A stretch of 64,000 nucleotides of DNA from Lucinisca nassula (Eukaryota; Mollusca; Bivalvia; Lucinida; Lucinidae): positions 59,044,587 through 59,108,586 of the forward strand of contig OY757019.1 in assembly GCA_963580285.1 (NCBI GenBank). The letters run 5' to 3'. The position numbers and the translations under genes were made by a program. Below are positions 42,129 to 52,560 of the stretch, in pieces; the first letter of the stretch is position 1, and each line of letters starts with the position of its first letter. The notes beneath the pieces are model-generated. The model saw only the letters and a program-made list of their open reading frames with translations. It had not been told where the DNA came from and ran no database searches.

Positions 42129-43213
42129 TGCACGACCCGCCGGATGCTTTTAGCTTTATCAGTGTTACCATATATGGGTATGGCGGCCATTTTGGTCATG
42201 TGACCTGGACCTAAAACGGCTCCCCCGATAAATCCGCCTTATCGTTAGGAGCAAAAATATATCTTATACTTTAGTACTGTATTTATATTCTGAATCGTTT
42301 GCAGGATAAAATGCATTCTCACTTTTCCAATACAAAAGCATATGTGTCAAAGTTTGACCTAGGCAAAAAGAAGGTCAAGGTCAACCCAGGGTCACCATTT
42401 TAGCAATTTATGATGGGCCTACGTCCCAGATGCTATTTATCAAGTTTCGTGGAAATCTGCCCAGTGGTTCTGGAGAAGACTATTTTTGAAGGGTTTTTTA
42501 CCATATATGACTTGGCGGCCATTTTGGTCATGTGACCGGGACCCCATGAGAAAGTTTGGTTTCCCCCATCCCATAGAGGCTCCATATGAAATTTGACTTC
42601 AATCGGCCCAACGGTTTCCGAGGAGAAGCAGTTCGAAAATTTTCACATTTTTCGCCTCGGCGAGGCTATACTAAATGAAATGTAATATTTCGCAAGTTCA
42701 TTGGTTAGATCTCATTGATATCTATCAGTATGCCAAAAATTGTTTAAATATTCCAAGCGGTTAAGTCACTATCACCAATTTTCACAAACGGGTTACGGAC
42801 GGACAGACAGACCATATATGGCTTGGCGGCCATTTTGGTCATGTGACCTGGACCACATGAGCAACTTTTGGTTTACCCCATCCCATAGAGGCTCCATATG
42901 AAATTTGACTTCAATCGGCCCAACGGTTTCCGAGGAGAAGCAGTTCGAAAATTTTCACATTTTTCGCCTCGGCGAGGCTAACCTAAATGGAATGTAATAT
43001 TTCGCAAGTTTATTGGTTAGATCTCATTGATATCCATCAGTATGCCAAAAATTGTTTAAATATTCCAAGTGGTTAAGTCACTATCACCAATTTTCACAAA
43101 CGGGTTACGGACGGACAGACAGACTGACAGACTGACAGAATGACACGGTGATTTTAGGGCACTCTTAGAAAATCAACCGACTTCAGTCGGTCGCTTTTTC
43201 TGCGGGTCGTGCA
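42129..43213. mobile_element. Pearl-like element with 12-bp terminal inverted repeats
   Basis: Perfect ends TGCACGACCCGC and GCGGGTCGTGCA. The interior has two tandem 311-bp cores (42501-42811 and 42812-about 43122) that are nearly identical, each with ATGGCTTGGCGGCCATTTTG, CGAGGAGAAGCAGTTCGAAA and TTACGGACGGACAGACAGAC. It closes with a GACA/GACT microsatellite and a small hairpin, ACCGACTTCAGTCGGT. Ends, cores and microsatellite together match the described build of bivalve pearl elements. Confidence 0.85.
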
Positions 43214-43227
43214 ATCTGACATTTCCC

Positions 43228-43470
43228 ATCATGTGGACAAGTCCGTGAAATAAACACCCCCATAAACCCCACTTTATATTGAGAAAGCTGTGGCTTATGA
43301 GGGTATATAATATTTTCTTATTTCTGCTCCAAGACATAGGTTGTGGGTACTCGTTCGAACCGCCTCAATGAGGCGGTTCGAACGAGCACCCACAACCTAT
43401 GTTTGCAGTATAAATTAAAAAAAAATATCACGGATTTTCTTCAGAAAAGTAGCCCTTCTGGAGATATGAA
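43228..43470. mobile_element. Palindromic MITE, subfamily B, full core
   Basis: The core GTTCGAACCGCCTCAATGAG pairs with GAGGCGGTTCGAAC. Both arms carry a C/G pair where other copies have A/T. The outer arms GACATAGGTTGTGGG and CCCACAACCTATGT also pair. Left end TCCGTGAAATAAACACCCC. Confidence 0.9.
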
Positions 43471-43664
43471 GTACTGCACTATGTCGCACGGGTGTGTCAT
43501 CGTAATGGGGCCAACGACTGGGCTACAAGCATAGATTCTGGTGCCCGTTTCAGTGACAAACGGGCATTCAGAAATGATACTCCAATAAGAAACTATGTGT
43601 TTTATGTTCAACAAAATCTGGTCTATCAAATAATCCTATTTGTGCCTAGCATCCCGATTTGGGG

Positions 43665-43752
43665 ACATTGTCAACGGTGTAGACTCACATCAGACACCGC
43701 AAACCGCGGCGTTGTTTGCGGCGTCTGATCTGGATCCACACTGTTTGCTTGT
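43665..43752. mobile_element. piggyBac-like MITE core
   Basis: GTGTAGACTCACATCAGACA, then CCGCAAACCGCGGCG, then GCGTCTGATCTGGATCCACA. From 43753 to 44440 nothing is recognised. Confidence 0.75.
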
Positions 43753-44449
43753 ACATGCATTTTTTTGCAAACCTTGCAACAAACAAAACAAAACTGAAAC
43801 CCCTGTAATTGGAATTACAGTTTAATTGCATTATATCTTGACTGAAGTATATATTTTTTGTTTTATGATATTTGGGAGAGTCGGTTGTATTGCCGATCAA
43901 TCCTGCGACGGGCTTCCCTGCATTTGTTCAAGTGGCTTTTACTGACAAATAAAGATAAACCGCGTGCAAATGAAAAACAAACAGAACACAATGAAAATCA
44001 AAGCACTGCCAGCACTGATGGGCCGGTAGTCTCTGAGTCGGTCCTGAACGGGGATTAATACTTTTTTTTTCTTCTTTTCTTTTCTTTTAACAGTACATTC
44101 TTGTAAAAATCAAGCAGATCAAGATATTTTGCTGAACTGACCCCATTTTTGTTAAATTTAATTCATATTCTTGTAGCTAGTCTAATTCTGATGACAGAAA
44201 CATGGCTAGTAAGAGATATTATTTTTATAAAGAAAAGTAATTTCACTTTTTATTGTCGTTTTTGTTCATTTTCATCCGAACATATCAATATTTCAGACTG
44301 TAGCCAGTCTAGGTATGGACCTTTGAAGTTGGATGCTACTGCAAACTGCATGTTCATAGCACCTCAGACCATTATCACTAATTAGCAGGTACACACAAAT
44401 CAGAATTTTCACTTCAAAAACGTTGTCGGGCACATGGGTCCAACAGACT

Positions 44450-45015
44450 GCTTTAATTATTTGTCGCTACGCCTCCGCCTATCGGGGCTTTAAGAAATAG
44501 ATTGGGCTGCACGATGCTTCCACGCAGAGCTAAAACCGACCGCGCACATGAGTACTGGTATACCGCTTAGAGGCTCTAAGCCTGCCCAGGCAAATGGTGC
44601 GGGTCAGACCGTCCATGCATATAAACCCTTTTGATTTCATTTGACGGCAGGGCTGGAGATGTCATTTAATCTCAATGTTGGATATAGTAGTCGCAGATAA
44701 GAATGACTAGGCGGAGCTATCGTTTGTACCTGCCTTTGGAATGAGTGTGTGAATTCAACTGTAACAAAAACAAAGCTGTGGCGTATATGTCCATTGAAAG
44801 CATGCGAAAGGCACTCTACCGAATCTTCTGGTTGACTCAGCGAATTTGACATATATTGACAACATCCAAAGAGCTCCGCCTAGTCAATTTTATCTGCGAC
44901 TACTATAAAAAACCCACAAAATTGGAAGCAACGTCTTCATAATTACCTAAATAGTGTTGACTGGGACATTAAACTCCAAATCAATCAATTAATCAATCAA
45001 TCAATCAATCAATTT
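44450..45015 (+). mobile_element. SINE-X interrupted by a TIR MITE
   Basis: The left piece runs from CGCCTATCGGGGCTTTAAGA to CTCAATGTTGGATA. The right piece resumes at AAAACCCACAAAATTGGAAG and ends GGACATTAAACTCCAAATCA with an (AATC)n tail. An intact SINE-X reads directly across this point. Confidence 0.85.
44685..44905. mobile_element. TIR MITE (TAGTAGTCGCAG family), clean copy
   Basis: TA|TAGTAGTCGCAGATAAGAAT to ATCTGCGACTACTA|TA, 221 bp. The interrupted SINE-X supplies an empty-site comparison showing a 2-bp TA duplication. Confidence 0.9.
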
Positions 45016-45239
45016 AGTTGTAAGTGCAGGTGGTGTATGTTTCTTCCTTTTTTGTGCATATTAATATATTTCGAGCCGATCGCTAATCATCGGTGGTAAA
45101 ACCACCTGAACAAGGCGTCTAACATGTGACTCGAGCGGGGCTCGAACCATGAGTGTGAGATCCTCCATTTACAGACATATCAGCTTGATTGTGAAATACT
45201 TCAGTCGTGTAAAAACTAATTTCATATTCCGACAAGATA

Positions 45240-45411
45240 CAGTAAAACTCCGCTATTCCACCTAAAATTAAGACTAATTCCCCAAGAAGGGTGCATTTCT
45301 CTGCCTTCGTGTTTTGTCTGGTCAGGGACCACCTTTGGGACTGTTCAAAAGTGGTCTTATAGACCACTTTTGAACAGTCCCATTGGTGGTCTTAATATAG
45401 GCATTTCACTG
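45240..45411. mobile_element. Tigger-like MITE, reverse copy
   Basis: TA-CAGTAAAACTCCGCTATT to GGCATTTCACTG-TA, with GTGGTCTTATAGACCAC at its centre. From 45420 to 46190 the DNA is AT-rich with TTTA and ATT microsatellites and nothing else recognised. Confidence 0.85.
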
Positions 45412-46195
45412 TATTCGTTTAGATTGTCAGTTTCATACGGAAAGATAAACATTACTTTATTCGGTCGAGGGCTTTTCAGAATAGCAGCACGGTGTGCGTG
45501 TGTCCTCTACGACACTGAATATTATTGATCGGCCCTACATCAAACAACTGATTACAATAGCATGTAAAATATATGTGAAATATATATCATTGTTTATAGG
45601 CATAACTTACCCTTAACATCTGTATGTCCTAAACGTTCACTTGGTGTTTTATAATGCTCCGTAAATAGTTTTTTTTTTTTTTTTTCTGTTTCAGAATCGC
45701 ATACAGCTTTTAAGGAAATAAGATTTGTACGATGAGTATAGTAACACGCTAATGAAAGATAACCCCATCTTTCACGGTTTAAGTTGAAAATTTATTTATT
45801 TATTTATTTGGTCTTTGATTACTCCATCAGTATGGCATGTAATATGTGCGTTTCAAATCAACTGAGGGATTAGAACAAACATAGAAGTGCCTACATCTGA
45901 AAAACAGATATTTTTATGTGAATTATTAAAACTATGCGGTCATTGGACTTAGTATGTGTTACCTGTCATTAGTCAGCTATTGCATTGTTTATTATTATTA
46001 GTAGTATCATTATTGTTATTATTATTACTGACGCCCAGTTCTGCAACGGAAAGTCACCTCTGATAAGCGATCGGCCGTAAGACTAAAACCAAAATGTATT
46101 ATTATTATTATGTTTATTATTTAAAAATACACAGTTCTGTTTATAGATCATGTAAGCGAAAGGTTTTCTTTTAACTGCCCTAAATACGGATATTT

Positions 46196-46340
46196 CAAGC
46201 CCAAAACGTGCAGCAGGGCCTTGCCCATCGTTGCTTGGAAAATAAATCGGGCTGCATGGTGCTTCCACGCAGAGCTGAAACTGACCGTGCATGGGTACTG
46301 GTAAACCATTTAGAAGGACTAAACCTGCCTATGGAAAGTC
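46196..46340 (+). mobile_element. SINE-X, 5' part
   Basis: TTGCCCATCGTTGCTTGG, then GGCTGCATGGTGCTTCCACG, then ACTGGTAAACCATTTAGAAG. It stops at a repeat R array. Confidence 0.7.
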
Positions 46341-46354
46341 GTCCAATGCAAATA

Positions 46355-46735
46355 AGTTCTATAAAAGGGTTATCCTTTGGAAGCAAGGAATACACCACTG
46401 AAGTGAAAATTATGGAGTGTACATGTTTCTGGGCCAGACTAGCTAGTTTCGGCCAATTAGGCCTCATCAGTGACCCTCAGATATTTTCAAAATTCCACAA
46501 TGGAATCAATGATCCCAAAGGACAAGAAAATATAATCTACACTATGATGTAGGGCAGGGAGACGTTTTACCGCCACCACACAGTCCCACACACCAGCTGT
46601 AGTGAAGTTAAATATGTTCTATAAAAGGGTTGTCCTTTGGAAGCAAGGAATACACCACAGAAGTGAAAATTATGGAGTGTACATGTTTTCTGGGCCAGAC
46701 TAGCTAGTTTCGGCCAATTAGTCCTGTTGTTTTCA
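46355..46735 (+). repeat. Repeat R, tandem one-and-a-half units
   Basis: Unit 1 starts TCTATAAAAGGGTTATCCTT and ends AGTGAAGTTAAATATGT. Unit 2 restarts TCTATAAAAGGGTTGTCCTT and breaks off after TTTCGGCCAATTAG. The unit is about 263 bp. Confidence 0.8.
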
Positions 46736-46866
46736 ACGGGCGGCAGGGCTTGAGATGCATTTCATCTCAATGTCGGGTCAAAGTCCCACATAATTGGGAG
46801 CCACGTCACCGAATGACCAAAATAGTGTTGACTGGGATGCTGAACGTCAATTTAAACAAACCAAAA
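46736..46866 (+). mobile_element. SINE-X, 3' part
   Basis: CGGGCGGCAGGGCTTGAGAT, then TCTCAATGTCGGGTCAAAGT, then AATAGTGTTGACTGGGATGC and a CAAA-like tail. Together with 46196-46340 it may be one element split by repeat R. Confidence 0.7.
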
Positions 46867-46942
46867 CGAGAATGAGGATCTACATGGTTTGCCACATACT
46901 AGAACCCGTATTGGCATCTGTTCTGTAAGTCTAGTTTACAAC

Positions 46943-48240
46943 CACGATTCACCCCGGTTTCAAAAATCGTGAAGGACCGTGACGAACGGTGGTGAAAATC
47001 AAGTTTTCTTCGAATGCCCACGGTTTCCTACGAACCCAGTACGGTGTTTCGACGAGTTCATGCCGAACTGTGCCGGTTATGACCAAGGTTCGTCATGTTT
47101 CTTCCAGGTAGTCCTACGGTTGATGACGGAGCCTCTACGGTTCGATACGGTTCTTGTACGGTTCTTCCCGGTAGTCAGTCCTACGGTTGATGACGGTGCC
47201 ACTACGATTTGACACGGTGCTTGTACGGTTATTGACGGAAGCACCACGGTTTACTACGATCTTCTACGAATGACGACGATCACGTGACGGTATGAATAAA
47301 GTGCAATCAACTACATGTATTATCAAATTATGAGTATTACTTCAGCTTTCGGACGAGAAGCATGGCGCCGAAGACAAAGCAGGCAAAGCAGGCGGTGTCC
47401 TCAGGGACAGGGAAAGGAAACCGCCAGCAATTCTCGAAACAAGCGATAATTTAGAACACTGCGTAGCTCGTGCCTTTTGTAAAACGGCTTATTCCTATTA
47501 CAAAAGTTGAGCGATCGACACATTCAGAAGAAGACAAATGAGGAACAATTAATATATTGTTTCTGAATTGGCTGGTCTTGATAAGGCTCCAATGTTGTTC
47601 TCTGAAAGTGTAGTGAGAGTGGGGTGGGAATGGAAGGCTCAAATACGGACGCATTCCTTGACAGATCGTGGTATACCGTAGCTCGACCGTATTTAAACGT
47701 GGATGCATTCTTTCTAGTTTGGCATGAGTCGTAGCCGATCGTAGTCAGACCGTAGACATTCTTGTATATTCGTGATGCACCGTAGAGTAATCGTAGTGAC
47801 ATCGTAGAAGGACCGTGGCATACCGTGGATTACCGTAATGCTTCCATACTCGTCCGTGGAAGGACCGTGGCATACCGTGTTGAACCGTAGTCGTCCGTAG
47901 CATAACCGTACAGCCATCGTAGCTCACCGTGAGCGTCCGTACTGGATCCTGGTGACAAGGAGTCTACGGTTTCTTATGGAACCCCACGGATGCCCACGAA
48001 TATATTCACGGTGCTACTACGGATGTCTACGGTGGCGTCACGGTTGCGCTACGATCTAAACCACGCTCACATAAATCGTAGAGGCCCCCGAAACAGTTTA
48101 AAACATTCGTGGACGTTCACGAATCAGTACGGTTCATCACGGATCACCACGAATTACGACGGATCATTCTACGGTCCTACTACGGTGCTGATACGATTCA
48201 CCACGGTCCACCACGATTGATTAAGCCGTAGCGAATCGTG
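46943..48240. mobile_element. Island of ACGGT/ACCGT words with 18-bp TIRs (putative DNA element)
   Basis: Left end CACGATTCACCCCGGTTT; the right end complement reads CACGATTCGCTACGGCTT, matching at 14 of 18 positions. The words ACGGT, CACGG, TACGA and complements recur about every 9-12 bp. They run as ACGGT in 46980-47290, as ACCGT in 47640-47945, and as ACGGT again from 47965. The word-poor middle contains a short ORF. No target duplication was found. Confidence 0.7.
47362..47454 (+). pseudogene. Short basic ORF, possible remnant of an element-encoded protein
   Basis: Thirty codons start at an ATG in good context (AGCATGG) and read MAPKTKQAKQAVSSGTGKGN-RQQFSKQAII before a stop. The Lys/Gln-rich start looks like the N-terminus of a nuclear or DNA-binding protein. 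It sits in the only motif-poor part of the ACGGT island, where the coding region of an autonomous parent would be expected. I do not recognise the family. Confidence 0.3.
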
Positions 48241-48480
48241 CTTCCAATTTTGTGGGGCTTTTTTACCGACATTCAAATGAAACGATATATCAAGCCCTGC
48301 CGCCAATGAAACCAAAATGTTTCATATGCATTGGCCGGTCTGACTAACACCACCTTGCCTGGGTAAGCTAAGTCCTTCTAAGCGGTTTACCAGTACTCAT
48401 GTATGGTCAGTTTCTGCTCTGCGAGGCAGCACCATGCAGCCCAATCTATTTCTCCAAGCCCCGATGGGCGGGAGCGATTT
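48241..48480 (-). mobile_element. SINE-X, reverse, 3' truncated
   Basis: TTCCAATTTTGTGGGGCTTT to CAAGCCCCGATGGGCGGGAG. It begins exactly at the right end of the ACGGT island. Confidence 0.8.
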
Positions 48481-48681
48481 TCAACAGTAATACTATATCA
48501 AATATGGCAATCCCGACTATCACTTGTTATTAAAAGGATATAGAATGGGTTTTTGCGTCTATTGCCAGAAGAGTTGTAGTCCTTACTTGATGCAAGAACA
48601 TAACAAGAGGATCTTGTTCGAGTGGTCATGAACCGAGTCTTCGGCTACTTAATAACATTGGGCCCCTTATAAAAATTCTTT

Positions 48682-49219
48682 TTAACCCATTTAGTACCCC
48701 CCCCCCCGCCCATCGGGACTTGAAGAAATAGAAGGGCTGCATTATGCTTCCACGCAGAGCTGAAACCGACCGCATACGAGTACTGGTAAACCGCTTAGAG
48801 GATCAAAGCCTGCCCAGGCACAATGGTGCGAGTCGGACCGTCCATGCTTATAAACCATATTGGTTTCATTGGACGACAGGGCTTGAGATGTCATTTCATC
48901 TCAATGTCCGGTAAAAGTCCCACAAAATTGGAAGCAACATCTCCAAAATGACCTATTCAGTGTGAACGGGGACATTTAACATCAAATCAAACAAACCCAT
49001 TTAGTACCAGGACCCCAAAGCGGGTATTCTGGCAAACAGTGCAGGCCCAGATCAGACGCCACAGAACGCGGCGTCTGATCAGGACCCCCACAGTTTGCTA
49101 AAAGTTAAATCATTTTCCAAATAAATTTTGATGAAAACACAACCTGTTACCCCTAAATTTTGAAATGGACTCCTGCTATATATAAGGAGGAAGATTCCAT
49201 TTGGTACAAAAAGGGTTAA
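48682..49219. mobile_element. piggyBac-like MITE split by a SINE-X
   Basis: TTAA|CCCATTTAGTACC at 48682, then the SINE, then CCCATTTAGTACC repeated, CAGATCAGACGCCACAGAAC and GCGGCGTCTGATCAGGAC, ending GGTACAAAAAGGG|TTAA. Without the SINE it is about 230 bp, like the copy at 38301. Confidence 0.9.
48699..48993 (+). mobile_element. SINE-X, full length, 15-bp target duplication
   Basis: AACCCATTTAGTACC occurs immediately before and after the element. It begins with a C-run, then GCCCATCGGGACTTGAAGAA, and ends GACATTTAACATCAAATCAA with a CAAA tail. This copy defines both ends of the family. Confidence 0.92.
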
Positions 49220-49697
49220 GATTACTTTTTTTCTCTAAAACTTAAAACATTCGCACACAAAACGATAATAAGACTCATCCAAAATATCTTTTGTATTGCA
49301 TATTTGATTTTGGCAGAGGGATATTTTCATATGAAATGTCTACGCATGTAAGATTCTGTTTATCATATAACGATTTTCAAATGAACACATAGGGTCGTCA
49401 AGGACGGCGTCATGACGTTATGCGTCAGTAGCCACGTGTTATAACACGTGTGGGCAATTTAATTTTATGGCATGAAAAAACATGAACAGTGACGTTTTAT
49501 GATAAAATGTTTTTTATACGACAGCAAATGAAAAAAAAAGCGATCAATAATTTCAGAAAGAAGTGATCGAATGAATCTACATTTTAGACTTTGTTTCACA
49601 ATTTCCAAAAGGGTTCTGTAATTTCACGTTTAAAACGATTCCAATCACACCCTTGCGACAAAGTGCATTTTTCACATCTCCAAAATCGCTACATTTT
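49220..49697. other. No gene; contains a perfect E-box palindrome
   Basis: AT-rich sequence. CACGTGTTATAACACGTG at 49433-49450 is an 18-bp perfect palindrome with two CACGTG E-boxes. Nothing else is recognised. Confidence 0.5.
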
Positions 49698-49795
49698 ATG
49701 CCCCACAACTTCGAAGAAGTTGATGGGGCATATTGGTTCTGTCCTGTCCGTCAGTCTGACCGTCTGTGCGTCCGTCTGTCCGTTACGCTTTATAC
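49698..49795. repeat. GGGGCAT palindrome plus GTCCGTC microsatellite
   Basis: ATGCCCCACAACTTCGAAGA pairs with AGTTGATGGGGCAT. TCCGTCAGTCTGACCGTCTG and similar words follow. It resembles the terminus and microsatellite of a pearl-like element in reverse. Confidence 0.6.
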
Positions 49796-49904
49796 ATATG
49801 TGAAACAGAAGAATGGTTTGTGCTAGGATCTTGAAAGTTTATATACAGTCCTGCAAAATACTGACTTTTTCTGAAATTTCTCTATTTTGTTATCAGATTT
49901 TAAT

Positions 49905-50205
49905 CTCTAAACTAAACCATCTCCCTGCTTTGGACTGTCAGAATGGGTATTTTATTACCAGAGCTGGCAAAAATCTGGAAACACTCAAGAAATTGCTGAA
50001 GCTAAGAACAATTTACAGATTTTAACTATATATACCTATACAGAGGAAAATTCATTTCTAGGAAAAAGAAACACGTTGGAGTGAGTGAGTGAGTGAGTGA
50101 GCAAACAAGTGAGTGGGTGAGTAGGTAAGTAAGCAAGTTACCCTGCAGGCACACAACGTTGACTCAACTTTAATTCAACGTTGTTGTTTCAACGGTGATT
50201 TAATA
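49905..50205 (+). repeat. Interspersed repeat, direct copy of the 16618 family
   Basis: ACCATCTCCCTGCTTTGGAC, then CTGTCAGAATGGGTATTTTA, a (TGAG)n run near 50082, then GTTACCCTGCAGGCACACAA and CGTTGACTCAACTTTAATTC. Confidence 0.8.
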
Positions 50206-50399
50206 GTAGGTAGGTAAGTAAATAAGTTAATAAGTAAGGTCTTGATTTAAAGAGGTTTTGGTAATGAGGAAAAATCACAAATAAATAAAAGGAAAAAAAA
50301 AAAAAATAAAAAAAATATATTTTTTCAATATTGTACAGAATGGGATCTCCCATCCCGCATACAGAAGGGTACCAGGCTGAGTATAATTTAAACATTGAT

Positions 50400-50478
50400 A
50401 AAAATTGGAACAGTGAAGGCCCTGATCAGGCGTCTTGTACTGCAGCATCTGATGTGGGCCTGCACTGTTTGCAATGAG
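50400..50478. mobile_element. piggyBac-like MITE core
   Basis: GGCCCTGATCAGGCGTCTTG, then GCAGCATCTGATGTGGGCCT, then GCACTGTTTGC. Confidence 0.7.
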
Positions 50479-50592
50479 TGATAAGTTGTTTCCTTATTCC
50501 ATCTTCCTTATTCCTTTGGCCTTATTCCTTATTTATTTTTTCAACCTGAATTTTTATAAGGTGTCATACCAGGCAAGGTCCATTTTCAGCCC

Positions 50593-50690
50593 CATCAAAA
50601 TAAGTCGACTTTACGCTTCGGCTCCTATCAAAATAAGTCGACTTTACGCTTCGGCTCCTATCAAAATAAGACGACTTTACGTAAATATGC
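50593..50690. repeat. 33-bp tandem repeat, about three units
   Basis: The unit starts ATCAAAATAAGTCGACTTTA and ends CGCTTCGGCTCCT. The first two units are identical and the third diverges after ACGACTTTACG. An open frame through it (APIKISRLYAS repeats) is due to the period being a multiple of three. Confidence 0.9.
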
Positions 50691-50761
50691 TTGGTAAGAT
50701 TTTAAGTAGCATAGGATAGACTACTCAGTTATCATATACAATATCAAACCCAAAACCACCC

Positions 50762-51072
50762 CGCCTATCGGGGCTTGTTTTGTTTGTTTGATTTGAGGTT
50801 TAACGTCCCCGTCGACACAGTATAGGTTATTTTGGAGACATTGTTCCAATTTTGTGGGACTTTTACCCGACAATAAGATGAAATGACACCTCAAGCCCTG
50901 TCGCCCAATGAAACCAATAGGGGTTATAAGCATGGACGGTCCGCCTCGCATCGCGGTTCCTGGACAGGCTTAGATCCTCTAAGCGGTTTACCAGTACTCG
51001 TGTTTGGGTCGGTTTCAGCTCTGCATGGAAGCATCATGCAGCCCATTTATTTCTTGAAGCCCCGATTGGGGG
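50762..51072 (-). mobile_element. SINE-X, reverse
   Basis: It starts TTTTGTTTGTTTGATTTGAG, the complement of the CAAA tail, then GTTTAACGTCCCCGTCGACA, and ends AGCCCCGATTGGGGGG. A short SINE-X start in the other orientation (51075-51168) follows. Confidence 0.85.
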
Positions 51073-51169
51073 GGGGGGGGTGCGGTATCGGGGCTTGAAG
51101 AAATATATTGAGCTGAATGGTGCTTCCACGTAGAGCTGAAACTGACCACACATGAGTAAGCCTGCACAG

Positions 51170-51410
51170 TTACGGGCTTCGTGATCTAGTGGATAAGAGC
51201 GCTGACTCTTAATCATTAGGTCTCTCACCGCTGTGGGTTTGAGTCTGACTGGGGACACGTGTGAGACGCCAGGTTCTGCAACGAAAGATCAGGTGGTTTT
51301 TCTCCGGGTATTCCGGTTTTTGCCTACGCCTACTTCTGATTATCGCTTGGCTCAAAATAAGTGAAATAATCTTGGAAGGGCCGTAAAACCATAACAAAAC
51401 AAACAAAGTT
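51170..51410 (+). mobile_element. tRNA-Lys-like SINE
   Basis: The head has GATCTAGTGGATAAGAGCGC, a GACTCTTAATC anticodon arm with CTT (Lys) and a degenerate box B, GTGGGTTTGAGTC. The body ends GGAAGGGCCGTAAAACC and a CAAAACAAACAAA tail. The lack of a normal acceptor stem and the body sequence exclude a functional tRNA. Confidence 0.75.
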
Positions 51411-51589
51411 TTGAGCAGGCTGGTCAATGGAAACTAAATAATGTTCAACTAGGCTACAACCTGGAAAACTAATTATACTCTGCTTTTTCTAGAATTTTAT
51501 CTTCTTATCTGTCATATTATCTGATTTACAGTCTTCTACTGGGATCTGTTTGTTTTCATAGAAATTGTTATCTTTCAAGCTAGTGAGAT

Positions 51590-52115
51590 CAAAGCCACTC
51601 AAATTGAGGAAACTTCCGTCACATTTTGGTAAGAGTGTATATGGAATGAGCATGAAAATTAAGCGAACCCTTATTTTTTTCTTTTCCATCGGACTTGTCT
51701 TTGCAGAGTTATGCCCCTTTTCGGACTTATGCATTGTGGCAATAGGGAAACCTTGTGAACATAATATCTGAAGAACCGCTCGAGCTAGGCTCATGATATT
51801 TAGTATACAGTTTGAGTCTAAGGTGTAGATGACCGGATTAACTTTTGACGAAATTCCGAAAATATTTAATGGAGTTGCGCCCCTTTTCGGACTTACGCAT
51901 TCTGGCTGCGAACAAAATATCTGGAGAACCGATGAAACTTAGTATACATATTGGGTCTAAGGCGTAGATGACCTGATTAACTTCCGAAAATATTTAACAG
52001 AGTTATGCCCCTTTTTGGACTTATGCGTTGTGGCTATGGGGAAATCTTGTGAACAAAATACCTGGAGAACCGCTTGAGCAAGGCTCATGATATTTCGTAT
52101 ACAGTTTGGGTACTC
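51590..52115. repeat. Tandem array, three units of about 150-180 bp
   Basis: Shared words: GAGTTATGCCCCTTTTCGGA, then CTTATGCATTGTGGC, then AATATCTGGAGAACCGCT and GGGTCTAAGGCGTAGATGAC. Units start near 51708, 51873 and 51999. No intact ORF. Confidence 0.8.
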
Positions 52116-52299
52116 TACATAAATTTTGAGCACATTTTATGAATATTGTACCAACTGACAGTTCTTTCACGACAGAGGCATTTTGTTTTTAATTGTGTTA
52201 ATTTAATTGTGTTTAATTTGTTTTTAATTATAATTTTTATAATTATGTGTCTATTAGTAGCAAGCATATGGTTGGGGGCATAGTGTTTCACAAACGCAT

Positions 52300-52343
52300 T
52301 TTCTAGTCTTATGAAAATCCGTGACATTTTTCTTATTTATATT

Positions 52344-52376
<33 letters not shown>

Positions 52377-52560
52377 TGTTGTTGTTATTTTTCCTTTATT
52401 TCTGCTCTTTTTTTGGGTATTCCCAAGAACATGTGCCTTTAATAAGGTGGTTCTAACGAGCATCCGCAACTTACGTTTGGGGTATATATGAAAAACGTTG
52501 CACAGATTTTCGTCAAAAAAAGTCTTAGCGGCTATGTCACAAGAATGTTCTATCGAAATT
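52300..52560. mobile_element. Palindromic MITE, subfamily B, invaded by (TTG)n
   Basis: GAAAATCCGTGACATTTTTC at the left, a (TTG)n run at 52347-52392, then TAAGGTGGTTCTAACGAGCA and CCGCAACTTACGTTTGGGG. The left core arm is lost. From 52561 to 53480 there are only AT-rich DNA and microsatellites. Confidence 0.7.
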
